64,000 nucleotides of DNA, from positions 62,001-126,000 of the forward strand of contig NZ_RBLC01000003.1 in NCBI RefSeq assembly GCF_003634455.1, in the 5' to 3' direction. Of the stretch, positions 33,664 to 42,284 are shown piece by piece (position 1 is the first letter of the stretch; every line of letters begins with the position of its first letter). Made by a program: the position numbers and the translations under genes. The notes below the pieces were generated by a model. The model was not told where the DNA came from, ran no database searches, and saw nothing but the letters and a program-made list of their open reading frames with translations. Origin of the DNA: Flavobacterium endophyticum (lineage in GTDB: Bacteria; Bacteroidota; Bacteroidia; Flavobacteriales; Flavobacteriaceae).

Positions 33664-34629
33664 TTGATAGAAAAAGAAGCAATATTGGCCTCTGCCAAAA
33701 AAACAATATTAGCTGAAAGTAAAGCAATTGCAAATCTTTCAGAGCTCCTCACCAACGATTTTGCCGAAGCCGTAGAAATCATTTTCAAGTCAAAAGGACG
33801 ATTGATTGTCACCGGAATCGGAAAAAGCGCCATCATCGCCCAAAAAATCGTGGCAACACTCAATTCTACTGGAACTCCGTCAATGTTCTTGCATGCCTCT
33901 GAAGCCATTCATGGCGATTTAGGAATGGTACAAAAAGACGACGTGGTTATCTGCATTTCAAAAAGCGGTAACAGTCCCGAAATCAAAGTCTTGGTTCCTT
34001 TGCTAAAACGTTTCGGAAACATTTTAATTGCGATAACTGGAAATTTAACTTCTTTCCTCGGAAAAGAATCCGATTACGTCTTAAATGCGTATGTTGAATC
34101 AGAGTGCGATCCTATAAATCTTGCCCCAACAAACAGCACCACGGCACAGCTTGTCATTGGCGATGCTTTGGCTGTTGCATTGATGGAGCTTCGCGATTTC
34201 AAAAGCGAGGATTTTGCTAAGTACCATCCTGGCGGCGCATTGGGCAAAAAGCTTTTGCTTCGCGTAAAAGATATGCTAGATACGACGCACAAACCGGTCG
34301 TTTCTCCCGATTCCAGCATCAAGAAAGTGATTGTTGAGATTTCTGAAAAAAGACTGGGCGTTACAGCGGTTGTAGAAAACGAAAAGGTAATCGGTATTAT
34401 TACTGACGGAGACATCCGAAGAATGCTAAACGACCGAGATACCTTCAGCGACCTGACGGCAAAAGACATCATGACCAAAAATCCTAAGGTGATTAAATCC
34501 AACGACATGGTTGTTGATGCCTTAAACATCTTGGAAGATTTTTCAATAACACAGCTTGTCGTTGTTGACGACGGCAATTATTTAGGAGTAATTCACCTTC
34601 ACGATATTTTAAAAGAGGGAATCGTATAA
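33664..34629 (+). CDS. kdsD: Arabinose-5-phosphate isomerase (KpsF/GutQ/KdsD family)
   Basis: 321 aa from a TTG start, chosen because the longer frame begins upstream of the promoter and has an unlikely N-terminus. The SIS domain holds RLIVTGIGKSAIIAQKIVATL and TPSMFLHASEAIHGDLGMV. Two CBS domains follow (about 205-320, VVSPDSSIKKVIVEIS and AKDIMTKNPKVIK). It interconverts ribulose-5-P and arabinose-5-P, the first step to KDO of lipopolysaccharide. tatC starts 1 bp after the stop. Confidence 0.93.
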   Translation: MIEKEAILASAKKTILAESKAIANLSELLTNDFAEAVEIIFKSKGRLIVTGIGKSAIIAQKIVATLNSTGTPSMFLHASEAIHGDLGMVQKDDVVICISKSGNSPEIKVLVPLLKRFGNILIAITGNLTSFLGKESDYVLNAYVESECDPINLAPTNSTTAQLVIGDALAVALMELRDFKSEDFAKYHPGGALGKKLLLRVKDMLDTTHKPVVSPDSSIKKVIVEISEKRLGVTAVVENEKVIGIITDGDIRRMLNDRDTFSDLTAKDIMTKNPKVIKSNDMVVDALNILEDFSITQLVVVDDGNYLGVIHLHDILKEGIV

Positions 34630-34630
34630 C

Positions 34631-35458
34631 ATGGCAAGAAAGAAAAACGTAAATGAGATGTCGTTTCTCGACCATCTGGAAGAACTCCGATGGTTATTGA
34701 TCAGAAGCACATTGGCTATAATAATCGCTGCGACCGTCGCATTCTTTTTCAGTGATTTTATCTTTGATGAGATTATATTCGGACCAAAAAATCCTAATTT
34801 CATTACCTACCGTTGGTTCTGCGAAGTCAGTAAGTTTTTTGGTAGCGACGGCGATGGTTTTTGTGATTACAAAATCAATTTCGACGTACAAAGCCGTGTA
34901 ATGTCCGGGCAGTTTAATGCGCATTTGTGGACATCCGTTACTGCTGGTTTTATTATTGCTTTCCCTTTTATTCTTTGGGAATGTTGGAAATTTATAAGCC
35001 CTGCGCTGTATGACAAAGAGAAAAAGAACGCCAAGTTATTTCTGGCAATTGCTTCTTTCTTGTTTTTCTTGGGCGTATTGTTCGGCTATTTTATCATCAC
35101 GCCGCTTTCCATCAACTTTTTGGCGGGCTATCAGGTGAGTACGCAGATTCATAATGACATCGACCTTGATTCATACATTTCATTAATACGAAGCACGACG
35201 CTGTCTTGCGGATTGGTTTTTGAATTGCCGATCGTCATGTTCTTCCTTTCTAAATTAGGCTTGGTAACTCCTGTCTTCTTGAGAAAATACAGAAAATACG
35301 CCATCGTTATTATCCTGATTATCGCGGCCATCGTGACGCCTCCAGATGTCGTAAGCCAGATTATTGTTACGATTCCATTATTAATATTATACGAGCTCAG
35401 CATCTTTATTTCGAGCTGGGTACAAAAAAACAAATTAAAAGATGAGCAATCTAGTTAA
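34631..35458 (+). CDS. tatC: Sec-independent translocase subunit TatC
   Basis: 275 aa, six membrane helices expected. The N-terminus MSFLDHLEELRWLLIRS is the TatC hallmark (F-x-H-L-x-E-L-R), and a Glu in the second periplasmic-side segment, FILWECWKFISPALYDKEKK, is the conserved functional site. A larger first periplasmic loop (about 45-85) is typical of Bacteroidota. TatC binds twin-arginine signal peptides. Other Tat subunits are not in the window. Confidence 0.96.
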   Translation: MARKKNVNEMSFLDHLEELRWLLIRSTLAIIIAATVAFFFSDFIFDEIIFGPKNPNFITYRWFCEVSKFFGSDGDGFCDYKINFDVQSRVMSGQFNAHLWTSVTAGFIIAFPFILWECWKFISPALYDKEKKNAKLFLAIASFLFFLGVLFGYFIITPLSINFLAGYQVSTQIHNDIDLDSYISLIRSTTLSCGLVFELPIVMFFLSKLGLVTPVFLRKYRKYAIVIILIIAAIVTPPDVVSQIIVTIPLLILYELSIFISSWVQKNKLKDEQSS

Positions 35459-35789
35459 AGAATTCAACGATTACCGTCAAGTGATGAACGAAAAATTGCT
35501 TAACGATAACAATAAAGTCATCAAAAGAATCTTCAATCTTGACACCAACGCTTATATGGAAGGAGCATTGAATGTCAAGACCAAAGAATTACTAGGACTT
35601 GTAGCTTCTGCCGTATTGCGTTGCGACGACTGCGTCAAATACCATTTAGAAACCTGCTACAAAGAAGGCATCTCCAAAGAAGAAATGATGGAAGCCATGA
35701 GTATCGCGACTTTGGTCGGCGGTACCATCGTAATCCCGCATTTGAGAAGAGCTTACGAGTTTTGGGAAGCCCTAGAAGAAAATAAATAA
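35442..35789 (+). CDS. AhpD-like/carboxymuconolactone decarboxylase-family protein
   Basis: 115 aa. The motif LRCDDCVKYHLETCYKEG has the redox-active C61-x2-C64 and His68, as in AhpD-type alkylhydroperoxidase proteins. It overlaps tatC by 17 bp, so translation is coupled. The likely role is peroxide- or thiol-linked redox, but the partner is unknown. Confidence 0.9.
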   Translation: MSNLVKEFNDYRQVMNEKLLNDNNKVIKRIFNLDTNAYMEGALNVKTKELLGLVASAVLRCDDCVKYHLETCYKEGISKEEMMEAMSIATLVGGTIVIPHLRRAYEFWEALEENK

Positions 35790-35859
35790 TTGTTAATTAG
35801 TAGGAACGTTACTCCGAATAGTTGTTTATTTGTTCGGGTAATTTACAATACATTGGAAT

Positions 35860-36600
35860 ATGATCTTAAGAGCTGATAATCTGGTCAAAACATACAAAGG
35901 AAGAAGTGTCGTAAAAGGCATTTCAGTAGAAGTAAATCAAGGCGAAATCGTTGGTCTTTTGGGTCCGAATGGTGCAGGAAAGACAACTTCTTTTTACATG
36001 ATCGTAGGCTTGGTCAAGCCAAATAGCGGTAAAATCTATTTGGACAATACTGAAATTACAGATTATCCGATGTATAAAAGAGCGCAAAATGGTATCGGAT
36101 ATTTGGCTCAAGAAGCTTCGGTTTTTAGAAAATTGAGCATTGAGGACAACATCTTAAGCGTACTACAACTGACCAATCTTTCCAAACAAGAACAAGAAGC
36201 TAAAATGGAAAGTCTTATAGCTGAATTTAGCTTGGGACATATCCGTACCAATCGCGGCGACTTGCTTTCGGGTGGTGAAAGACGACGTACTGAAATCGCA
36301 CGTGCCTTAGCAACCGATCCGAAATTCATCTTATTGGATGAGCCTTTCGCAGGTGTCGATCCGGTTGCGGTAGAAGACATCCAAAGAATTGTAGCACAGC
36401 TAAAAAACAAAAATATCGGTATCCTGATTACCGACCACAACGTTCAGGAAACGCTTGCTATTACCGACAAAACCTACCTAATGTTTGAAGGTGGAATCCT
36501 AAAAGCAGGTATTCCAGAAGAACTGGTTCAAGATGAAATGGTTAGAAGAGTATATCTTGGACAGAATTTTGAGCTTCGTAAAAAGAAATTGGAGTTTTAA
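35860..36600 (+). CDS. lptB: LPS export ABC transporter ATP-binding protein LptB
   Basis: 246 aa. Walker A GPNGAGKT (35-42), signature LLSGGERRR (135-143), Walker B FILLDEPFAGVDP (156-168), H-loop ITDHNV. The N-terminal LVKTYKGRSVVKGIS and the end YLGQNFEL match LptB rather than other ABC ATPases. It powers lipopolysaccharide extraction from the inner membrane with LptFG. Placed with kdsD (KDO synthesis) in one envelope-related run. Confidence 0.95.
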   Translation: MILRADNLVKTYKGRSVVKGISVEVNQGEIVGLLGPNGAGKTTSFYMIVGLVKPNSGKIYLDNTEITDYPMYKRAQNGIGYLAQEASVFRKLSIEDNILSVLQLTNLSKQEQEAKMESLIAEFSLGHIRTNRGDLLSGGERRRTEIARALATDPKFILLDEPFAGVDPVAVEDIQRIVAQLKNKNIGILITDHNVQETLAITDKTYLMFEGGILKAGIPEELVQDEMVRRVYLGQNFELRKKKLEF

Positions 36601-36633
36601 ATCGCAGATTTTAGATTTTAGATTGCAGATAAT

Positions 36634-36673
36634 AGAAAACCCAGAAGTTTAAAATCACTTTTGGGGTTTTTCT
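36634..36673. terminator. Bidirectional terminator between lptB and the GH25 gene
   Basis: Imperfect stem of AGAAAACCC...AAGT and ACTT...GGGGTTTTTCT between convergent stops, with A- and T-rich flanks on both sides. Confidence 0.6.
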
Positions 36674-36677
36674 ATTT

Positions 36678-37535
36678 TTAGTTGATGGTAAAATACTGTA
36701 GCTGCTTGGGAGTTCCGTTGTAGATATTGACATCTACAGTTCCGTCAATGCCGGGAACGGTTGCTTTTTCGGTAAACTGCCAGAACGTCCATTCGTCTTT
36801 GATGGTTTCTTCAAAAAAATTGTAGTTGGCAATCCAAAACGTATAACCTTCAAATTCTTCTTTCAGGAAATCATTGTAATAGCTTTCGCCAGAATAGATA
36901 ATCGGCCTTACGTTGTAATGCTTTTCTACCTTTTTCAGCCATCTTTTCAACCCTATTTTTAAACTATCAATCGACTGTTCTTTTGGTAATTTCTCGATAT
37001 CCAAAACAGGCGGCAAGTCGCCTTTACGTAGCTTTACATTCTTGATAAAATTTTCGGCCTGTGCTATAGAATTTTCATTCGGACGGTAATAATGATAGGC
37101 GCCTCGAATAAGCTTGTGCTTTTTGGCTTCTTTCCAATTTTCTTTAAAGGTGGCATCCACCCTATTTTTTCCGGCAGTCGCCCGTATAAAGACAAATCCC
37201 AACGGAAAAGTTTCTTCGATAGCCGTTGTTTTTTCCCAATCGACCTTGCCTTGATATTCTGACACGTCAAAGCCATATACTTTATTTTCGTGCTTGCTGA
37301 GGACTTGGTAAATCCTGACATCTGCAATTCGCTTTTCTTCGTCAGAAAGCTTTTTGTCGGTCTTAAAACTGAAATAATACGCCAGTCCTTCACGATAATG
37401 ATAGGCAGTTCCAGCAATCAGAAGAATAAAAAAAGCCCAAATAGAAAACTTTACTACGTTACCCGAAAAGAAACTTTTTTTCTTTTTGGATTTGCGTACT
37501 GTCGAAGGTTTTCTTCTTGGAGCTGGTTTCTTCAT
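36678..37535 (-). CDS. GH25 family lysozyme (membrane-anchored)
   Basis: 285 aa. A basic N-terminus is followed by one membrane helix (about 30-46), then the GH25 domain: YGFDVSEYQGKVDW with Asp90 (conserved substrate Asp), FIRATAGKNRVDATF, GAYHYYRP, PPVLDIEKLP with the catalytic D-x-E, and FWIANYN. It hydrolyses the N-acetylmuramic acid-N-acetylglucosamine bond of peptidoglycan from the periplasmic side. Confidence 0.93.
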   Translation of the reverse strand: MKKPAPRRKPSTVRKSKKKKSFFSGNVVKFSIWAFFILLIAGTAYHYREGLAYYFSFKTDKKLSDEEKRIADVRIYQVLSKHENKVYGFDVSEYQGKVDWEKTTAIEETFPLGFVFIRATAGKNRVDATFKENWKEAKKHKLIRGAYHYYRPNENSIAQAENFIKNVKLRKGDLPPVLDIEKLPKEQSIDSLKIGLKRWLKKVEKHYNVRPIIYSGESYYNDFLKEEFEGYTFWIANYNFFEETIKDEWTFWQFTEKATVPGIDGTVDVNIYNGTPKQLQYFTIN

Positions 37536-37625
37536 TCAGTAAAAATAAACGTTTTTGGGAATTGTCAGACTTCGGACTGAAAATTAAAACAGTCCTTCCA
37601 TCATTAAAAAAGAAGAAAACGAATT

Positions 37626-38342
37626 TTAAGCCTTTTTCTTATTTGTCACAATCGACAATAGGATATAGAAAATAATCAGCAACGGAATTCCTAGTGCTTT
37701 AAAAAACAGCAAAAGCAGAAGCGATACGGCTAGAAAAATAATCTGAAGCTTGTTTTTGGCAAAACTGGCACTTTTTACTTTTAATGAAAATAACGGAATT
37801 TCGGCATTCAGCATAAAAGCGCTCAACAAAGAAATCACGAGTAAAACCCACTCATTGCCCAAAGCCTGTGACACAAATTCATATTGATTATCAAGCAAGA
37901 TAATCGGAAGGCTTAGGATAAATAATGCATTGGCAGGTGTTGGAAGTCCGATAAAAGAATCCGTCTGGCGCGTATCGATATTGAAATTCGCCAAACGATA
38001 GCAAGAACCGAGTGTAATGATAAAGCCTAAAAACGGAAAGAACATCATAGGCAAATCGGAAGAAGGAAAGCCCAAAGCCTGGTTCATCAGCTGATACATC
38101 ACGAGTCCGGGAACAACACCGCTGGTTACCATATCGGCCAACGAATCCAATTGCAAACCTAGCGGACTTGAAACTTTAAATAGCCTAGCAAAAAAGCCAT
38201 CGAAGAAGTCTAAAAAGATACCAAGGCAGACAAAGAAAAAGGCAAGTTTAAAATCTTGATGGAAAGCAAAAATCAATGCAATGCATCCTGAAAAAAGATT
38301 GAGCAATGTGATGATGTTCGGAACTTGAGCCTTAATTCGCAT
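37626..38342 (-). CDS. pssA: CDP-diacylglycerol-serine O-phosphatidyltransferase
   Basis: 238 aa from the ATG at 38342; a TTG at 38366 would add eight residues but lies 5 nt from the promoter. The CDP-alcohol phosphotransferase motif D-G-x2-A-R-x8-G-x3-D-x3-D is present in pieces: FDGFFARLFKV, PLGLQLDSLADMV. PNIITLLNLFSGCIALIFA is the first membrane helix. Six to eight helices in all. It makes phosphatidylserine, the precursor of phosphatidylethanolamine. Confidence 0.93.
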   Translation of the reverse strand: MRIKAQVPNIITLLNLFSGCIALIFAFHQDFKLAFFFVCLGIFLDFFDGFFARLFKVSSPLGLQLDSLADMVTSGVVPGLVMYQLMNQALGFPSSDLPMMFFPFLGFIITLGSCYRLANFNIDTRQTDSFIGLPTPANALFILSLPIILLDNQYEFVSQALGNEWVLLVISLLSAFMLNAEIPLFSLKVKSASFAKNKLQIIFLAVSLLLLLFFKALGIPLLIIFYILLSIVTNKKKA

Positions 38343-38371
38343 GTCTTGTTGTTTTTTAGTTGGCAAGACTG

Positions 38372-38379
38372 CAAATTTA
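38372..38379 (-). promoter_or_regulatory. -7 promoter element (TAAATTTG on minus strand)
   Basis: 29 nt before the pssA ATG at 38342. Confidence 0.5.
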
Positions 38380-38487
38380 GCACAATAAGTTTATAGTGCA
38401 GTGCGTTTCTTATTACAGATTTTTACTTGATATTGCTTTGCTCGGATTTATTGTTGATGCCGAAGAAGGAAGCTCAATAAAAATTTA

Positions 38488-38495
38488 TATTTTTG
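38488..38495 (+). promoter_or_regulatory. -7 promoter element (TATTTTTG)
   Basis: 47 nt before the TTG start at 38543. Confidence 0.5.
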
Positions 38496-38542
38496 GACGA
38501 TAATTTAAGAATACAGATTTCGGTTTGTAAAAACAATTTGCT

Positions 38543-39613
38543 TTGAAAAAACCCCTTATAGCCTCTTTCCTTTTAGTATGCTCTTTCGCTTACAGCCAAG
38601 CGGTTAGAAAATACTCCAATGAATTTATGAATATCGGTGTCGATGCAGCCGCTTTAGGTATGTCGAATGCCGTGACTGCCAGCACAGGCGATGTAAATTC
38701 TGGATATTGGAATCCGGCCGGATTGATTCATTTGGAGGACAAACAGGCTTCTCTGATGCATGCCAGCTATTTTGCCAACATTGCACAGTACGATTATGCC
38801 GGATTTGCCATGCCGATTGATGATGACAGCGCTTGGGGATTGTCTGTAATTCGTTTTGGAGTAGATGATATCTTGAACACGACCGAATTGATCGACAGCG
38901 AAGGAAATATCGACTACAACCGAATCAGCTTGTTTTCTACTGCAGATTATGGCGTAACTTTTTCATATGCCCGAAAATTAAAAATTCCCGGGTTTCAATA
39001 TGGTGTAAATGCTAAGGTTATCAGAAGGGTCATCGGTGATTTTGCCAATTCTTGGGGATTTGGGTTTGACGTAGGGCTTCAGTTTGAAAGAAACGACTGG
39101 AAATTCGGACTTATGGTGCGAGACATCACGACTACTTATAACATCTGGAATATCGACGAAGAAGCCTACAATAAAATCAAGGATGCTATTCCTGGCGAAA
39201 ACCAAGAATTACCAGAAGACTCCGAAATTACCCTGCCAAAAGCACAGCTCGGATTGTCTAAGAAATTCATCATCCGGTACGATTATAGCATTATGGCCGC
39301 GGCAAACTTGAACATGAGCTTTGCCAGAACAAACGATATAATTTCTACCGACGTCGTAAGTATCGATCCTGCTGTCGGATTTGAATTTGGCTATACCGAC
39401 TTGGTCTTTTTGAGAGGCGGTGTCGGAAACTTCCAGAATGTAAAACAACTGGATGGAAGCGAAAAAGTAGGCTTTCAGCCTAACATAGGCCTCGGATTCA
39501 AATACAAAGGCATCCAAGTTGATTATGCGCTGACGGATATCGGCGACCAGAGTGTGGCTTTATATTCGAACATCTTTTCTGTAAAAGTAGATTTGGGCAT
39601 CTTCAGAAGATAA
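38543..39613 (+). CDS. PorV/PorQ-family outer membrane protein
   Basis: 356 aa with a TTG start directly before the signal peptide KKPLIASFLLVCSFAYSQA. The motif FMNIGVDAAALGMSNAVTAS, then DVNSGYWNPAGL, is the start of the PorV/PorQ (FadL-like) barrel family. Amphipathic strands follow to the end (SNIFSVKVDLGIFRR). Some members serve T9SS by shuttling or holding cargo. This one is a paralogue, so the exact role is open. Confidence 0.88.
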   Translation: MKKPLIASFLLVCSFAYSQAVRKYSNEFMNIGVDAAALGMSNAVTASTGDVNSGYWNPAGLIHLEDKQASLMHASYFANIAQYDYAGFAMPIDDDSAWGLSVIRFGVDDILNTTELIDSEGNIDYNRISLFSTADYGVTFSYARKLKIPGFQYGVNAKVIRRVIGDFANSWGFGFDVGLQFERNDWKFGLMVRDITTTYNIWNIDEEAYNKIKDAIPGENQELPEDSEITLPKAQLGLSKKFIIRYDYSIMAAANLNMSFARTNDIISTDVVSIDPAVGFEFGYTDLVFLRGGVGNFQNVKQLDGSEKVGFQPNIGLGFKYKGIQVDYALTDIGDQSVALYSNIFSVKVDLGIFRR

Positions 39614-39703
39614 TTTCTTTGTCTTTAAGAATTTATAAAAGCTTGCCTGCCAGCCTAAATTATTGGTTTGTTTTGCGGATATTTGTGTTTTAATTTTTAT
39701 CCT

Positions 39704-40837
39704 ATGTCAAGAATTAGACTTGTTATCCTCTTCTTATCCTTAGCCTGTCCCCTATTCAAAGGTTTTTCTCAAAGCGCTATCTTATCGGATTCTTCTAAAG
39801 TAAGCATACTGACTATCGGCACGGCAAACGAATCGCATACTTTATACGGACATACCGCCATACGCATTTTTGACGCTCAGCGCGGATTGGACAATATCTA
39901 TAATTTTGGCTACTTTGATTTTGATACGCCGTATTTCTTGGCAAAATTCGTAAAAGGCGACCTTCAATATTTTGTAGCGACAGATGCTTATCCGGGCTTT
40001 GAATACAATTACAGACAGGAAAATCGCTCTATTTATGAGCAGGTACTTAACCTGACTACTGTCCAAAAGCAGAAATTGTTGGATGAGCTGAACAAGACTT
40101 TGTATTCTGACGAACGCTTCTATACCTACAAATTTATCGACAAGAATTGTACTACTATGGTTATCGACAAGGTAAATGATGTCTTGGGAAGCAAAGTCAT
40201 TACCACGAAAAAGCCTGTCACGATAACCTACAGAGAAATTCTTAATCCTTATTTAGAAAACAGCTTTTTTCAAAAACTAGGCATCAATATTATTTTTGGA
40301 CCGAAAACCGACAAAAAAGCAGAGGTTCTTTTCTTGCCTCTAGAATTGATGAATGTCTTAAAGACTACTACTTATGAAGGCAAGCCGTTAGTTTCTGAAA
40401 CGAAGACGATTTTTGAAGCCAAGCCCGAAAAGGCTTTTTCTTTCTGGAACAACATTTATTTCTTTTCTGCCTTGATTCTTTTGGTTGTCGTACTGAAAAA
40501 CAACAAGGTGTATGCTTTTTATTTTGCAATTTTAGGATTGCTGGGCGTTTTCCTATCGCTAGTCGGTTTTTATTCCCTGCATGAAGAAGTGCGTTGGAAC
40601 TACAATGTGCTGCTATTTAACCCTACATTGCTCGTATTGCTGTATTTCTACAAAAAGAAAAATCGTAAGTGGATTTCCAACCTGTCTTTATTTAACTTGG
40701 CTTGCATCGCCATCTACCTCGTCATTATTATCAATAAGGCACAATTGCTATTATTCATGGCACTATTGATTACCTCAACCATTGGCTTGGCTCGATTTGC
40801 AAGAAAAAACAGAAAGATAAAACCGGTAAACGGCTAG
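39704..40837 (+). CDS. DUF4105 (Lnb-type) membrane protein
   Basis: 377 aa from the ATG at 39704, which gives a signal peptide to GFSQ. The periplasmic N-terminal domain holds the DUF4105 features LYGHTAIRIFD (His), YNFGYFDFDTPYFLAKF and FIDKNCTTMVIDK (Cys). Four C-terminal membrane helices follow. DUF4105 is the periplasmic domain of Lnb, a Bacteroidota lipoprotein N-acyltransferase, so lipoprotein maturation is possible. The stop codon directly abuts the stop of the convergent gene. Confidence 0.82.
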   Translation: MSRIRLVILFLSLACPLFKGFSQSAILSDSSKVSILTIGTANESHTLYGHTAIRIFDAQRGLDNIYNFGYFDFDTPYFLAKFVKGDLQYFVATDAYPGFEYNYRQENRSIYEQVLNLTTVQKQKLLDELNKTLYSDERFYTYKFIDKNCTTMVIDKVNDVLGSKVITTKKPVTITYREILNPYLENSFFQKLGINIIFGPKTDKKAEVLFLPLELMNVLKTTTYEGKPLVSETKTIFEAKPEKAFSFWNNIYFFSALILLVVVLKNNKVYAFYFAILGLLGVFLSLVGFYSLHEEVRWNYNVLLFNPTLLVLLYFYKKKNRKWISNLSLFNLACIAIYLVIIINKAQLLLFMALLITSTIGLARFARKNRKIKPVNG

Positions 40838-42232
40838 CTATTGCCCGCGATAGAAGAGAATCGTACTGATGGTCTTGATCGTGATATTGATGTCCAGAAA
40901 GACGCTTCGATGCTTGATATAGTACAAGTCATATTGCAGCTTGATTAGGCTATCCTTAATCGAATCTCCATACGAATAATTGACTTGAGCCCAACCCGTC
41001 AGTCCTGGTTTTATAACGTGTCTTGTTTGATAAAACGGCATCTGGCTGGCAATCTGTTCCACAAAAAAAGGTCTTTCGGGTCTCGGTCCGATGACAGCCA
41101 TGTCGCCTTTCAGGACGTTTATAAATTGAGGAAATTCGTCGATTCTTGACTTTCTTAGAAACTTCCCGAAAGCTGTAATCCTTCTATCATTTTGGGTTGC
41201 AAAAACAGCCTTATCTGTTTCTGCATTCTTTACCATCGTCCTAAATTTATAAATCTTGAACACTTTGCCGTTCTTGCCAACTCGTTCCTGAATATAAATC
41301 AGCGCGCCTTTGTTTCCTATAAAATTGGCCACATAAATAAAAGGCAACAGATACAGTCCGATTGCAATTCCAAACAACGATACTATAATCTCCAGCAGCC
41401 TGACCAGCAGCAGATACAGCTTGTTATGGTTGCTGCGACTGAATGGAAAATAACGGTAAAAATCCCTGTCAACATATTGCACGGGAATCCTTTGTGTTAT
41501 CATCTCGTATACTTGCGTATATTCTCTGATGACAAACCCTTTTTCAAGAAGCATCAAAAGGTCATTATACAAATCAACCGTTATCCCATCTGTCTTTTGC
41601 GAAGCTATGACGATTTCAGAGATAGCATTCTTCTTTATAAAGTCATTCAGTTTTGGAATTTCTATATTTTCAATGTCTGGCAAGTCAGATACGATTTCGC
41701 CTTTAGAATCGGTATTGACAAATCCGAGTATTTTGTAATGCGGATCTACTTTTACCAATGACATCACGAGTTCTTCCAGCTGGTTCTTGTCGCAGACCAT
41801 GACTACTCTTTTTAGAAACCTATGAGAAGCCAGAAAGGACTGATAAAAAATCCTCCATCCAAATAAAGCTAGGGTAATAGCCAAGAAAAAATAAATGATT
41901 TGGAGCCTGTTTGAAGGAAGTACAGGCGTAAATATAGGCGTCAGCAGAAAGAACAAAACCGTTGTAGAAGACGTGAGCAGTATGCTCTTGATGACTTGGT
42001 ATTGGTTACTGGCCGTTTGGAGATTGTACATTTCAAAAACCGTCCCCAAGATATTCAGGTATAACCCTAAAACAATTGTCCAATAAAAATTAGCCTTAGA
42101 AATACTAAAATAGTCAAACTTAAACAGCAGCCCAACAACATAAAGCGCTCCAACAACTGTCAAAACATCAAATAACCGTAGCAGGAGCTTTCTTTCAGAA
42201 ATCTCAAAGTGTATTTTCTTTAAAGGAGGCAT
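40838..42232 (-). CDS. Polyprenyl-phosphate sugar-1-phosphate transferase (WbaP/EpsE-type)
   Basis: 464 aa. Four N-terminal membrane helices (about 15-120), a Rossmann-like middle (RVVMVCDKNQLEELV, about 140-240), one helix (about 280-310), then the bacterial sugar-transferase domain: YKFRTMVKNAE, LRKSRIDEFPQFINVLKGDM (split: SRIDEFPQ, LKGDMA), IGPRPERP and GLTGWAQVNY. It starts repeat-unit assembly on undecaprenyl phosphate. Last gene of the seven-gene operon. Confidence 0.94.
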   Translation of the reverse strand: MPPLKKIHFEISERKLLLRLFDVLTVVGALYVVGLLFKFDYFSISKANFYWTIVLGLYLNILGTVFEMYNLQTASNQYQVIKSILLTSSTTVLFFLLTPIFTPVLPSNRLQIIYFFLAITLALFGWRIFYQSFLASHRFLKRVVMVCDKNQLEELVMSLVKVDPHYKILGFVNTDSKGEIVSDLPDIENIEIPKLNDFIKKNAISEIVIASQKTDGITVDLYNDLLMLLEKGFVIREYTQVYEMITQRIPVQYVDRDFYRYFPFSRSNHNKLYLLLVRLLEIIVSLFGIAIGLYLLPFIYVANFIGNKGALIYIQERVGKNGKVFKIYKFRTMVKNAETDKAVFATQNDRRITAFGKFLRKSRIDEFPQFINVLKGDMAVIGPRPERPFFVEQIASQMPFYQTRHVIKPGLTGWAQVNYSYGDSIKDSLIKLQYDLYYIKHRSVFLDINITIKTISTILFYRGQ

Positions 42233-42284
42233 TATTATAGGTTTGGGAAAGCATGCAATTTAACATTATTTTAGAAATATAAAT

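Noticed and set aside
41192..41761. 189-aa plus-strand ORF inside the sugar-transferase gene
   Set aside because: Antisense to a full-length, well-conserved enzyme and cysteine/tyrosine-rich without family features.
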